The translations under genes were made by a program, and so were the position numbers. Shown piece by piece: positions 7,856 to 15,213 of a stretch of 18,827 nucleotides of DNA (within the stretch, counting starts at the first letter, position 1; the number at the start of each line of letters is the position of its first letter). The DNA lies in contig JAWOEI010000037.1 of assembly GCA_046482825.1 (NCBI GenBank), forward strand, positions 1-18,827, written 5' to 3'. The notes beneath the pieces are model-generated. The model saw only the letters and a program-made list of their open reading frames with translations, did no database searches and was not told the origin of the DNA. The stretch is from M55B167 sp046482825. GTDB lineage: Bacteria > Verrucomicrobiota > Kiritimatiellia > RFP12 > UBA1067.

Positions 7856-9808
7856 GTGAAGAAAGATACACACAAACCTGTTCTTCGGGTTGTTAGTCCT
7901 GAAAAAACAGTTTCCGGAGATGCTTTAGAAAACCGTAAAACGGGCCTTGATCTGACAACTGTTCCGAAAAGACGTTGTCCCCTGTGCAGTGAGTTCGTGC
8001 CTTTTGGCGATGCTCCGCCTTTAAGTTCCTTTGAATGTCCGCATTGCGGAGCGCAGTTAATGGTTCCCGGCAAAGTGGATAATTTTATTCTTCATGCTCA
8101 TCTCGGTGAAGGGGAAATGGGGACGATTTACAGGGCAAATGATGAATCTCTTGACCGCGAAGTTGCCGTTAAAGTGGTTCGGGGATGCCTTGCGGATGAT
8201 CCTGCGCAGCGTGAGCGGCTGCGTAAAGAGGCCCGTGCGGCAGGAAGGTTGAATCATCCGAATGTAGCGCAGGTATATGCACTGAATTTTTCCAACGGGC
8301 ATCCTTATCTGGTTATGGAGCTTGTTTCAGGCCTTGATTTTAATGCAAAGCTTAAGCGGTACGGGCCGCTAAAAGAGGAAGAAGCTCTGCGTATGGCTCT
8401 GGATATTTCTGACGGCCTGTCCGCTCTGCATAAGGAAGGACTGGTGCATGGCGATATAAAGCCAGCCAATATTGTGCTTGACCGTGATGGAAATGCCAAA
8501 CTGGTGGATTTCGGTCTTTCGGGGATGATGCGTCATGACGGGCATGGAAATCTTGTCGGAACGCCGCATTATCTCGCGCCTGAGATTCTTAGGGGTAAGC
8601 CGGATTCGCATTGCACCGATATATACAGTCTTGGCGGAACCCTGTATTATCTGCTTTGCGGGAGGCTTCCCTTTGACGGTGAAACACCTGAAGAAACCCT
8701 GAAAGCACGCTTGAAAAATGATCCGCTGCCCCTTGAAGAATTTGCTCCGCATGTCTCGGAAAAGACCTGTTCTATAATAATGCGTATGCTGGAGACTGTT
8801 CCTGAAAAACGTTACCAGAACAGCGAATCTCTGGTTGAAGATATCAGAGATGCGCTGAATAACCTGAATTCCACGCAGCCTGAACCTGAACCTGAACCTG
8901 CACCTGAAGATGAGCCTGAACCTGAACAGGTGGTTGGACCGCCTCCTGCTAAAATGAAGCGCCCTGCTGCAACTGCGGTCAGTTCTGAGGCGCATGTTCA
9001 AACCTTCAAAGCGAGAAAATTTCTTCTTCCGTTTCTACTGTTTGTTGTGGCGGTTGAACTGACTGTGGCATTCAAACTGCGTTCTTTTTCTGAAACGTGG
9101 CACTGGATGCGTGATGATCTGGGTGAGGCTGTCCGGAATACGGCAGTCAGCATCAGAGAAAATAAATCCCGTGCGAAAAATGTTTCGGTTCCTGTCTGGG
9201 AAAGCAGAACTTTCGGTGATTACACAAAACGCGGCAGTACTGTTCAGTTCGGTGAGACCCTGTTTCTTCAGTCATCCGGGAAAGGCATGTGGCTGGGAGA
9301 AAGGAATTATAGGTTTTTCAGTTACGACTGCAAGGGTGACTACACTTTTGTCGCAAAAATGATAGAGCTTTCGCAAAATAATGATTACGATATAGGCGGC
9401 ATGCTGATCAAAAATCAGGATGTGAAAAATACCGCAGAGCTGCTTTTCGGTTTTCTCGGGAGCGGGCATCTCTTTTTACAGACTCGGGGTAAGGGCCGGA
9501 CCGCTGAGGTGCTGAAATGCCGGAAAGATGCGGCTGAATTACCTGTATATCTCAAAATCAGACGTGTCGGCAGGGTCTATACAGCTTATACATCTTCTGA
9601 CGGCGAAAAGTGGGAGCAGTTCGCATCTCATGAAACAGATATGCATAAAAGCAATGTCGTAGGTCTGACGGTCTCATCCCAGAAACCGGAAACGATAGTT
9701 TCTGCGAAATTTTCATCTGTGAGTCTGACAATGCATCCTTCTGTTTCGGCTGTTTCCACCAATAAAACTGAAAACGTTTCCGGAACCACGGAGAGCGTGA
9801 TGCGGTGA
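7856..9808 (+). CDS. Transmembrane Ser/Thr protein kinase with N-terminal zinc ribbon and ConA-like outer domain
   Basis: A 650-aa single-pass kinase. A zinc ribbon uses Cys41, 44, 61 and 64. The Hanks-type kinase domain spans ~77-335: glycine loop GEGEMG (84-89), VAVK with Lys106, catalytic HGDIKPAN (198-205, Asp200), DFG (218-220), APE (241-243). HGD replaces HRD, as in many PVC kinases. A Pro-Glu tract (~342-358, encoded by CCTGAA hexamers) leads to one membrane helix (~388-407). The outer ~220 residues resemble a DUF1349/concanavalin-like beta-sandwich (GDYTFVAKM, GGMLIKN, YLKIRRVGRVYTAYTSSDGEKW), which often binds sugars. The start is GTG 7856; the next in-frame ATG (residue 69) would delete half of the ribbon. 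No clear ribosome site. Inferred role: sensing extracellular glycan and phosphorylating cytosolic targets. Confidence 0.88.
   Translation: MKKDTHKPVLRVVSPEKTVSGDALENRKTGLDLTTVPKRRCPLCSEFVPFGDAPPLSSFECPHCGAQLMVPGKVDNFILHAHLGEGEMGTIYRANDESLDREVAVKVVRGCLADDPAQRERLRKEARAAGRLNHPNVAQVYALNFSNGHPYLVMELVSGLDFNAKLKRYGPLKEEEALRMALDISDGLSALHKEGLVHGDIKPANIVLDRDGNAKLVDFGLSGMMRHDGHGNLVGTPHYLAPEILRGKPDSHCTDIYSLGGTLYYLLCGRLPFDGETPEETLKARLKNDPLPLEEFAPHVSEKTCSIIMRMLETVPEKRYQNSESLVEDIRDALNNLNSTQPEPEPEPAPEDEPEPEQVVGPPPAKMKRPAATAVSSEAHVQTFKARKFLLPFLLFVVAVELTVAFKLRSFSETWHWMRDDLGEAVRNTAVSIRENKSRAKNVSVPVWESRTFGDYTKRGSTVQFGETLFLQSSGKGMWLGERNYRFFSYDCKGDYTFVAKMIELSQNNDYDIGGMLIKNQDVKNTAELLFGFLGSGHLFLQTRGKGRTAEVLKCRKDAAELPVYLKIRRVGRVYTAYTSSDGEKWEQFASHETDMHKSNVVGLTVSSQKPETIVSAKFSSVSLTMHPSVSAVSTNKTENVSGTTESVMR
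8879..8929 (+). repeat. CCTGAA hexanucleotide tract inside the kinase gene
   Basis: Five CCTGAA units, one CCTGCA and one GATGAG interruption encode alternating Pro-Glu. Six-base units keep frame when copies change, so the linker can vary in length between strains without breaking the kinase. Confidence 0.8.
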
Positions 9809-9859
9809 AGGCGCTTGGCATCATTACCTTGTTTCCCGACCAGAGTCGGCGGGCGACGG

Positions 9860-10825
9860 CTAACGTGCCGCATGGTCTGTCTTTTCCGGTCGGGCGTAGA
9901 AAGGGTAGCGCGATATGTTCTCTGACGGTCGCACTGTCCGCCAGCGGCGGTAGTTCAGAGTCCAGAATGAAGGGTGGCGTCGTATTACCTTTTCAAACAG
10001 ATTCATGATTTCCTGACTGCGTGTTCGGTCGTCAATTAACGGATCAGGTTCGAATGTTTTGAGGTGTTCAATTCTGTAGTGTCCGTTTTTCAGCGGGCGG
10101 GACCAGGCCACGATGATAGGCAGATTGAGTTTGCGGGCCAGTGTCGCAGGCGATATGGACACATCTACAGATATGCCGAAAAACTTAAGCCAGGTGCCGC
10201 CAGCCTTCAGCGAGGTATGCTGGTCGATCAGCAGTCCCAGGGAAGAATTATTTTTCAGAGCGGTTACAAGATATTTAAGGGCTCCGTCCGTTGATACAAT
10301 TTTCTGACCTATGCAGGAACGGATTTTCCGTAATCGTCTGGTCATGGCTGTGCTGCCGATATTTTTTGCTACGCTCACGATAGGAACCCCGTGCAGGATA
10401 CAGCATTGGGAGAGTATCTCCCAGTTGCCGATATGAGCACTGAGATAAATTGCCGGACGTGTCGGTTTCAAAACCGCCTTTGTCTGAGTATCGATTATAT
10501 TCATTTGTTCAATGCGTCTGCGGCTCTTCCTTGATATCCAGAAAAGCTTTACAAGAACAGCTGACATATTACGAAAAGAGTGATATATAATAACCTTTTC
10601 CCGGTAAGGACTGATGTGGTTTCCGTATATCACCTTGAGGTTGGCGCTGGCTATCGCTTTATCCCTTTTCATTAAAAACATTCCGAAATGTGCAATACAT
10701 GCAGCCAGACGATCACAACCCCTGAGCGTGAGGCACGGAATTATCAGAGAGGCCAGATAAATTCCAGTCCACTCAAAAGGTCTGCGGAGCATCCTGCGTA
10801 TTGTTTTATATTTTTTCTGTGACAT
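9860..10825 (-). CDS. Lipid A biosynthesis acyltransferase, LpxL/HtrB-like
   Basis: A 321-aa protein of the lysophospholipid/KDO2-lipid A acyltransferase family, acting at the inner-membrane cytoplasmic face to add a secondary acyl chain to lipid A or a related lipid. It has the catalytic HX4E motif HIGNWE (His131-Glu136), an N-terminal hydrophobic anchor (~19-33), the downstream LGLLIDQHT block and the FFGISVDVSISPATLARKLNLPII block. Length fits LpxL (about 306 aa). Start ATG 10825 is preferred; a TTG at 10843 would add six residues, and neither has a good ribosome site. The gene converges on the kinase gene with 51 bases between stops. Its presence implies an outer membrane with lipid A. 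Confidence 0.87.
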   Translation of the reverse strand: MSQKKYKTIRRMLRRPFEWTGIYLASLIIPCLTLRGCDRLAACIAHFGMFLMKRDKAIASANLKVIYGNHISPYREKVIIYHSFRNMSAVLVKLFWISRKSRRRIEQMNIIDTQTKAVLKPTRPAIYLSAHIGNWEILSQCCILHGVPIVSVAKNIGSTAMTRRLRKIRSCIGQKIVSTDGALKYLVTALKNNSSLGLLIDQHTSLKAGGTWLKFFGISVDVSISPATLARKLNLPIIVAWSRPLKNGHYRIEHLKTFEPDPLIDDRTRSQEIMNLFEKVIRRHPSFWTLNYRRWRTVRPSENISRYPFYARPEKTDHAAR

Positions 10826-11189
10826 CCACAAAAAGAATATCAAAATTACTTACAGATATGAATCTAAAAAAAACAACTTTACATTTGTGTAATCCAGACG
10901 GATTTCATTAACAACCAAAGATGCCCCGCTGAGCAGGGCCGCAAACAAACCGGGATTGTGTTATACGCTAAAGCTGCTTTCTGCCGCCTGTCCGTGTGCA
11001 ACGCACAGGCAGGTAACCAGCTTGTCAGTCGCATTTTCGGTCAACAAGGCTTTGTAGGGCAGAGTAATAAAGAAAGTTTTCTTTTTTTTCGTGTTTTTGG
11101 TGATAGAAATTGCTTTCATAGAAGTTCCGTTTTATAAAGGTGAAGCTGGCATAAAGAAAAAAATTAATCCGGTTATGAGGAGATCAACA
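10826..11189. other. Divergent 364-bp spacer with palindromic repeats
   Basis: No coding frame with family resemblance. It holds an imperfect hairpin (GCCC at 10923-10926 with GGGC at 10936-10939), the family A repeat at 10984-11013 and an A/T-rich tract (11069-11089) around AAAGAAA/TTTCTTT. Promoters for the flanking divergent genes should lie here, but I could not place a confident -35/-10 pair. Confidence 0.5.
10984..11013. repeat. Short palindromic repeat, family A copy 2
   Basis: On the minus strand this reads CCTGCCTGT, a 12-base loop, then GACAGGCGG. The outer 9-mers are identical to those at 4-26. Core pairing is GCCTGT with ACAGGC, with three further pairs after a mismatch. No T-tract. 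Confidence 0.6.
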
Positions 11190-11567
11190 ATGACGAAACA
11201 TGAGCTTTCTGAAGCTGTAATGAAATTTATTGAAGAGGTGCGTGAACTAAATGACACATCTGATTCTGATGTGGTTCAGCAGACACGTGACAGACTCGAA
11301 AGGCAAAGCTACTCTCCCATACTGATTCTGTCCGTACCCGGTTATCTCTCTTTTTCAAAGGAAGATGTTGTCTCTGAAATAGAGAGGGTCGCAGCTCTTT
11401 CGGATGAAGAGATGATGGATGCGGGATTCGAGGAGAACAGTGATTTTACGGATTTGAAGAGCAAACATATAACTTTGCTGGTTTATCATTTCAAACAACT
11501 GGTTCGTCTCCGCAAAGATGAGCCGGAGGCTTGGGATGCGATAGACGAACTGTTCGGTGATGACTGA
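11190..11567 (+). CDS. Small acidic cytosolic protein of unknown function
   Basis: 125 aa, no signal peptide or membrane segment. It is strongly charged: a Lys/Glu/Asp-rich helical N-terminus (HELSEAVMKFIEEVREL), then a hydrophobic strand region (SPILILSVPGYLSF), then helices with FKQLVRLRKDEPEAWDAIDELF. I do not recognise a family. Start ATG 11190 has a strong GAGGAG eight bases before it, whereas the in-frame ATG-type start 99 bases further up has none and would add a low-complexity stretch, so the shorter form is preferred. It converges on the malic enzyme gene with a hairpin between them. Confidence 0.65.
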   Translation: MTKHELSEAVMKFIEEVRELNDTSDSDVVQQTRDRLERQSYSPILILSVPGYLSFSKEDVVSEIERVAALSDEEMMDAGFEENSDFTDLKSKHITLLVYHFKQLVRLRKDEPEAWDAIDELFGDD

Positions 11568-11602
11568 TCGTTTTCCGTTACACCTTCCCGCCGCGTTTAT
11601 TG

Positions 11603-11627
11603 AAAGATCTGCGCTTGTGCTATCTTT
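11603..11627. terminator. Candidate bidirectional terminator between convergent genes
   Basis: AAAGAT (11603-11608) pairs with ATCTTT (11622-11627), with an inner GCGC/GTGC stem, followed by a T and, a few bases on, a T6 run on the plus strand. It starts 35 bases after the small gene's stop and overlaps the last codons of the malic enzyme gene on the other strand. Confidence 0.45.
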
Positions 11628-12921
11628 TCATATTACGTTTTTTCAGAGATGTTCTGAGTGCCGTAAGATCTGTGTCTGCTGGCGCGGCTCCTGAATTGAC
11701 CGCCGCCTCCGCCACAGCATAGGAGACATCGACAAACAGGCGTCTGTCAAAAGGTTTGGGGATAATGTAGTGCGGACCGAAATTGAGGCATTCAGCGGGA
11801 TACAGCTCCTGAACATCCGCTGGCACCTCTTTGCGGGCCATTTCAGCCAGAGCTTGCGAAGCGGCAACTTTCATTTCGGTATTTATGGTGGTGGCCTGGA
11901 CATCAAGTGCTCCGCGGAAGAGAAAGGGAAATCCCAGGACGTTGTTAATCTGATTAGGATGATCAGATCGTCCTGTTGCCATGATATATGGCTTTTCTCC
12001 TATTGCTGCGGCAACATCTTCAGGGGATATTTCCGGATTCGGATTTGACATCGCGAAAATCGCAGGATATTCAGCCATGGACAGAATGTCCTCTTTGCTT
12101 ACACAGTGCGCAATCGATACGCCGATAAATACGTGGGCTCCCTGAAGAGCTTCTTTAAGTGTTTTCAATCCCGGTTCGCAGGCATGCCGCCGTTTGTGTT
12201 CGTTCAGATCATCGCGATCTCTGCTGATAACTCCGCGGCTGTCGCACATTGTAAGATCTTTGACCCCTGCGGCTTTGCACATGTCCGCAATGCGTATGCC
12301 TGCGGCTCCGGCTCCGTTTATGACCACTTTCAGGGTGGAGATGTCACGTTCACTAAGCAGAGAGTAGTTCATTACACCGGCTAGAGTGATAACAGCTGTT
12401 CCCCATTGATCGTCATGAAAGACAGGTATATCCAGCATTGCATCCAGAGTATCCTCAATTTCGAAACAGGCCGGTGCGGCAATGTCTTCAAGATTGATGC
12501 CGCCGTACATGGGGGCTATCGCCGCTGCTGTCGAAATAATGCGTTCGGGATCTGTCCTGCCTGTATTTTTTCCGTTTATACGGCAGTTGTTGAGAGGAAC
12601 CGGCCATCCGTTGACATCACCGAATGCTTTGAAAAGTACAGCTTTGCCTTCCATAACAGGAATAGATGCCTCAGCTCCGAGATCTCCCATGCCTAAAATA
12701 GCTGTGCCGTCCGAGATTACTGCCACCAGATTGTTTTTCGCTGTGTACAGATTTATGCCTGCCGGATTGTCCGCAATCTCCCTGACCGCATTTGCTACGC
12801 CCGGTGTATAGGCCAGACAGAGATCTCTCTGGGTCTTCAGCGGTTTTGTCAATCCGACTTCCACTTTGCCGTTCTGATGAAATTTAAGAACCTCTTCACG
12901 TGTGATTGGTTTTTCCGACAT
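11620..12921 (-). CDS. NADP-type malic enzyme (malate dehydrogenase, oxaloacetate-decarboxylating)
   Basis: 433 aa, cytosolic; oxidatively decarboxylates malate to pyruvate with NAD(P). It shows the N-terminal LAYTPGVA with catalytic Tyr38, the VMEGKAVLFK lysine (Lys93), metal ligands in GINLEDI (Glu145-Asp146) and PVFHDDQWGTAV (Asp170-Asp171), and the Rossmann loop GAGAAG (203-208). Length matches the single-domain bacterial enzyme; the phosphotransacetylase-like C-terminal domain of MaeB is absent. The insertion WPVPLNNCRINGKNTGRTDP and Trp in place of His in FHDDQHGT mark a distinct subgroup of malic enzymes. Cofactor choice is not certain from sequence alone. It is divergent from the secreted operon across an AT-rich spacer. 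With pckG in the same window it forms part of the C4-C3 interconversion node. Confidence 0.92.
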   Translation of the reverse strand: MSEKPITREEVLKFHQNGKVEVGLTKPLKTQRDLCLAYTPGVANAVREIADNPAGINLYTAKNNLVAVISDGTAILGMGDLGAEASIPVMEGKAVLFKAFGDVNGWPVPLNNCRINGKNTGRTDPERIISTAAAIAPMYGGINLEDIAAPACFEIEDTLDAMLDIPVFHDDQWGTAVITLAGVMNYSLLSERDISTLKVVINGAGAAGIRIADMCKAAGVKDLTMCDSRGVISRDRDDLNEHKRRHACEPGLKTLKEALQGAHVFIGVSIAHCVSKEDILSMAEYPAIFAMSNPNPEISPEDVAAAIGEKPYIMATGRSDHPNQINNVLGFPFLFRGALDVQATTINTEMKVAASQALAEMARKEVPADVQELYPAECLNFGPHYIIPKPFDRRLFVDVSYAVAEAAVNSGAAPADTDLTALRTSLKKRNMKR

Positions 12922-13040
12922 ATTCCGTATCTTTCGTCTTGAGTTAGTGTTCCAGAATTGAATCCGCTGATTCTACTAATTAAGATGCGGTATTGTACAG
13001 CTCATTCTGCGGAAAACCGCAGTTAACCTGCTGTTTTCTG

Positions 13041-13070
13041 AAAATAAAAAAAACGGGTTTTTTTTATTTT
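13041..13070. promoter_or_regulatory. Perfect A/T-stem hairpin upstream of secreted operon
   Basis: AAAATAAAAAAAA (13041-13053), loop CGGG, TTTTTTTTATTTT (13058-13070): a 13-bp perfect inverted repeat. It resembles a terminator on both strands but lies between divergent genes. It might insulate the two promoters, attenuate a long leader transcript, or be a protein-binding site. Confidence 0.6.
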
Positions 13071-13153
13071 AAATAAGCTGTTGATATTAAATAAGTTATA
13101 TCAATACTGCTGAGAATTTCACTGCTATTATTCTTATATATGTAATATAGGGG

Positions 13154-13182
13154 TTTACAAGTCGGCTTTTTTTTATTAAATT
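13154..13182 (+). promoter_or_regulatory. Candidate promoter of the secreted-protein operon
   Basis: TTTACA (5/6 to -35 consensus) and TAAATT (4/6 to -10) are separated by exactly 17 bases. The spacer contains an eight-T run. Predicted transcription would start about 70 bases before the first gene. Motif-only support. Confidence 0.3.
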
Positions 13183-13256
13183 AGGGTATCTGATTGATCA
13201 ATAATTGTAATTAAAACAGACATGCTTCAGCAGTTTGTTTAGTGGAGTGTAGTTAT

Positions 13257-14420
13257 ATGAAAAACTGCTTGTTACTATTGAATCAACGAAACTTTCTGGT
13301 TTCGTTCTGTGCGTGGTCGGGGATAATTTTCTGCGCAAGCGTGCTGAATGCGGCTGATACAGTTCCTGATGAGTGGAACGTTGCGCCGATGACAGCCGGT
13401 GCTTATCTGGAGTCGTTCGAGAGCGGTCTGCCTACATGGGCCGGTGCGACCGGTGCGAGTGTCACTACTAGTGATTACCCGGTTATAGCTGACTTGCCGA
13501 CACGGTCGAATACCTGGTTCAGCACTCATTCCAATGTGCTGGCCTTGGATACAGAAGGCACGATCATTTCCAATGAACTGCAGGGGACTTCCGGTCCGGT
13601 TTCTTTTGCAACTGAAGCCGTTTATGTGGATATGTGCGTGCGGTTCAATCCCATGACGGAAGAGCCTGATCCTGCAGTACTGGAAGACTGTAAACTGGGG
13701 GTCTTTGTCAACAGTGAATACAAGCTTGTCATTGCCCACAGCGGCGGGTGCAGTACAAACAGCACGGTTCTTGATACAAACGACTGGTTTCAGATCACTG
13801 TGGAAATGACAAACGGAATCTGCAACGTTTATCGCAATGATCAGATTGTATTCAGCGATATAACCCTCAATGCTTCCGGTGATGCCAACGAACTGAATGC
13901 CGTTAACTTTAGCGGAACCGGTTATCTGGATGATCTGTATGTCAGCCGTTGCGCTCCGGATTATTCGGTTGTAGGTCCGGTAACTGAAATTCCGGCACTG
14001 CCTGCAGATGGAAGTAATGTTCCGACTGATCAGCAGCAGACCCGTATAAATACCTATATTTCGGAACAGTCCGAATTGACCTCTATCGGAATGACACAGG
14101 ATGAGTTGAGTCAGTCATATCTGGTCGATGCGTCAATTTCAGGTGACCCTGCCTCTGCTCCGACAATTGATTTCGGTATATCTGACATTGAGGTAATCAA
14201 TGATACAACTCTGAAAGTGACTGCCAGTCTTGATGTTGCCAGTTCTGCTAAAGGTGGGAACATCAACGGTTATATTCAACTGCAGGGTAAAACTGCCAAG
14301 GACGGCACATGGGAAGATCTGGGTGAAACCGTTACTCCTTCTTTCACGAGCGGTGAATACACGTTTACTTATACTATTTCCAGTGGTTACAAATTCTTTA
14401 GAGGTCAGATTATTCTTTAA
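13257..14420 (+). CDS. Secreted LamG-like protein, first gene of exported operon
   Basis: 387 aa. Residues 1-33 form a long signal peptide (hydrophobic FLVSFCAWSGIIFCASVL, NAA before Asp34). Residues ~45-235 look like a LamG/concanavalin-like jelly roll: FESGLPTW opening, AVYVDMCVRF, KLGVFVNSEYKLVI, DTNDWFQITVEMTNGICNVYRNDQIVF and a closing YLDDLYVS strand. After a linker, the C-terminal ~100 residues form a beta-sandwich ending YKFFRGQI, similar to the FFRV end of the next protein. Start ATG 13257 has GGAG nine bases upstream; a GTG at 13242 overlaps that site and is disfavoured. No transmembrane anchor or PEP-CTERM tail. Likely a cell-surface or matrix protein; ligand unknown. Confidence 0.75.
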   Translation: MKNCLLLLNQRNFLVSFCAWSGIIFCASVLNAADTVPDEWNVAPMTAGAYLESFESGLPTWAGATGASVTTSDYPVIADLPTRSNTWFSTHSNVLALDTEGTIISNELQGTSGPVSFATEAVYVDMCVRFNPMTEEPDPAVLEDCKLGVFVNSEYKLVIAHSGGCSTNSTVLDTNDWFQITVEMTNGICNVYRNDQIVFSDITLNASGDANELNAVNFSGTGYLDDLYVSRCAPDYSVVGPVTEIPALPADGSNVPTDQQQTRINTYISEQSELTSIGMTQDELSQSYLVDASISGDPASAPTIDFGISDIEVINDTTLKVTASLDVASSAKGGNINGYIQLQGKTAKDGTWEDLGETVTPSFTSGEYTFTYTISSGYKFFRGQIIL

Positions 14421-14434
14421 AAGGAGATATGAAA

Positions 14435-15202
14435 ATGAAAAGAACTGTTTATATTTTAACATTGCTCCTTGCCGGGATGATTGTCACGGGAGCCGGGCTT
14501 TCACAGCTGACAGTCTCAATGACCACCGAGGGGCCGGATTATTATGCCGACGGAAGTGCGGTTCAGGTCGGTGAAACTTACCTTCTTGTGTATGTGGAAG
14601 ACGGTGCTGCTTTTGCAGGTGTCAATACCGACGGCACCCTGGTTGATGACGAAAACAACGAAATTGTCACTCAATCCCAGGCGGTAGATGGTTCCAAGTG
14701 TGGATTCAAGGCCATCCAGTATCTTCCGGAAATGTATCCCGAAGGCGGTCAGTTTCTGATTGTGTTGCTGGACACGCGCGATAACTCCGGTGTTGTGGGA
14801 GGTCTGGTTGCGCAGGTCGGTGCGGGTGTTGCTACAGATGCTCCCGCGTCTGATGCGCCCCGGCTGAATGCTGTCAGTGTTGCTTCAACGACAGCCGGTG
14901 GTGAGCCTGCTCTGGTGGCAGACACGCTTTCCAGGGCTTCAGCCGAAACGCCTCCTCCGATTATTACCGCAATGGAAGATGCCGGCGATGGCGTTTCATT
15001 GACAATCGCTAATGTAAGCGAAACAGCTGTTTATGAGGTTCAGACAGCAACTGACCTCAGTTCCGGACAGTGGACGCAGGCTGCGGGCGGATCCCGCTTG
15101 CAGGTTGCCACAGCTGGGGCAACCGAGGTTCCGGCCTCTGTTGATGTTCCGCAGGGTGATAAAGTACGCTTTTTCCGGGTTGTTGTTCCCGGTTCTAATT
15201 GA
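14435..15202 (+). CDS. Secreted protein with C-terminal FFRV beta-sandwich, second gene of operon
   Basis: 255 aa, exported; signal peptide ~1-23 (YILTLLLAGMIVTG core). The N-terminal ~110-residue region has ETYLLVYVEDG...GGQFLIVLLDTRDN, a pattern also found in the PEP-CTERM protein at the operon end (LVYVSDG...YYIVLFNDSD). A Ser/Ala/Thr-rich linker leads to a C-terminal domain with YEVQTATDLSSGQWTQA and RFFRVVVPG, a pattern common in exported PVC proteins. Start choice: AAGGAG at 14421-14426 sits two bases from ATG 14429 but eight from ATG 14435, so the second is preferred. The previous stop is 14 bases upstream. Function unknown; a structural or matrix role is inferred from context. Confidence 0.75.
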   Translation: MKRTVYILTLLLAGMIVTGAGLSQLTVSMTTEGPDYYADGSAVQVGETYLLVYVEDGAAFAGVNTDGTLVDDENNEIVTQSQAVDGSKCGFKAIQYLPEMYPEGGQFLIVLLDTRDNSGVVGGLVAQVGAGVATDAPASDAPRLNAVSVASTTAGGEPALVADTLSRASAETPPPIITAMEDAGDGVSLTIANVSETAVYEVQTATDLSSGQWTQAAGGSRLQVATAGATEVPASVDVPQGDKVRFFRVVVPGSN

Positions 15203-15213
15203 GGAGTATGACG

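Larger units (their letters stand above)
12922..13256. other. AT-rich 335-bp divergent spacer with hairpins
   Basis: No gene is seen. From left to right: a perfect 6-bp hairpin CTGCGG-AAAA-CCGCAG (13007-13022), a perfect 13-bp A/T hairpin (13041-13070), a 7-bp inverted repeat TTGATAT/ATATCAA with a 10-base spacer (13081-13104), and a candidate promoter at 13154-13182. The spacer should carry promoters for both the malic enzyme and the secreted-protein operon. Confidence 0.6.

Noticed and set aside
9836..9849. CCGAC-CAGA-GTCGG hairpin between the convergent kinase and acyltransferase genes, as terminator
   Set aside because: Stem of five pairs only and no T-run on either side.
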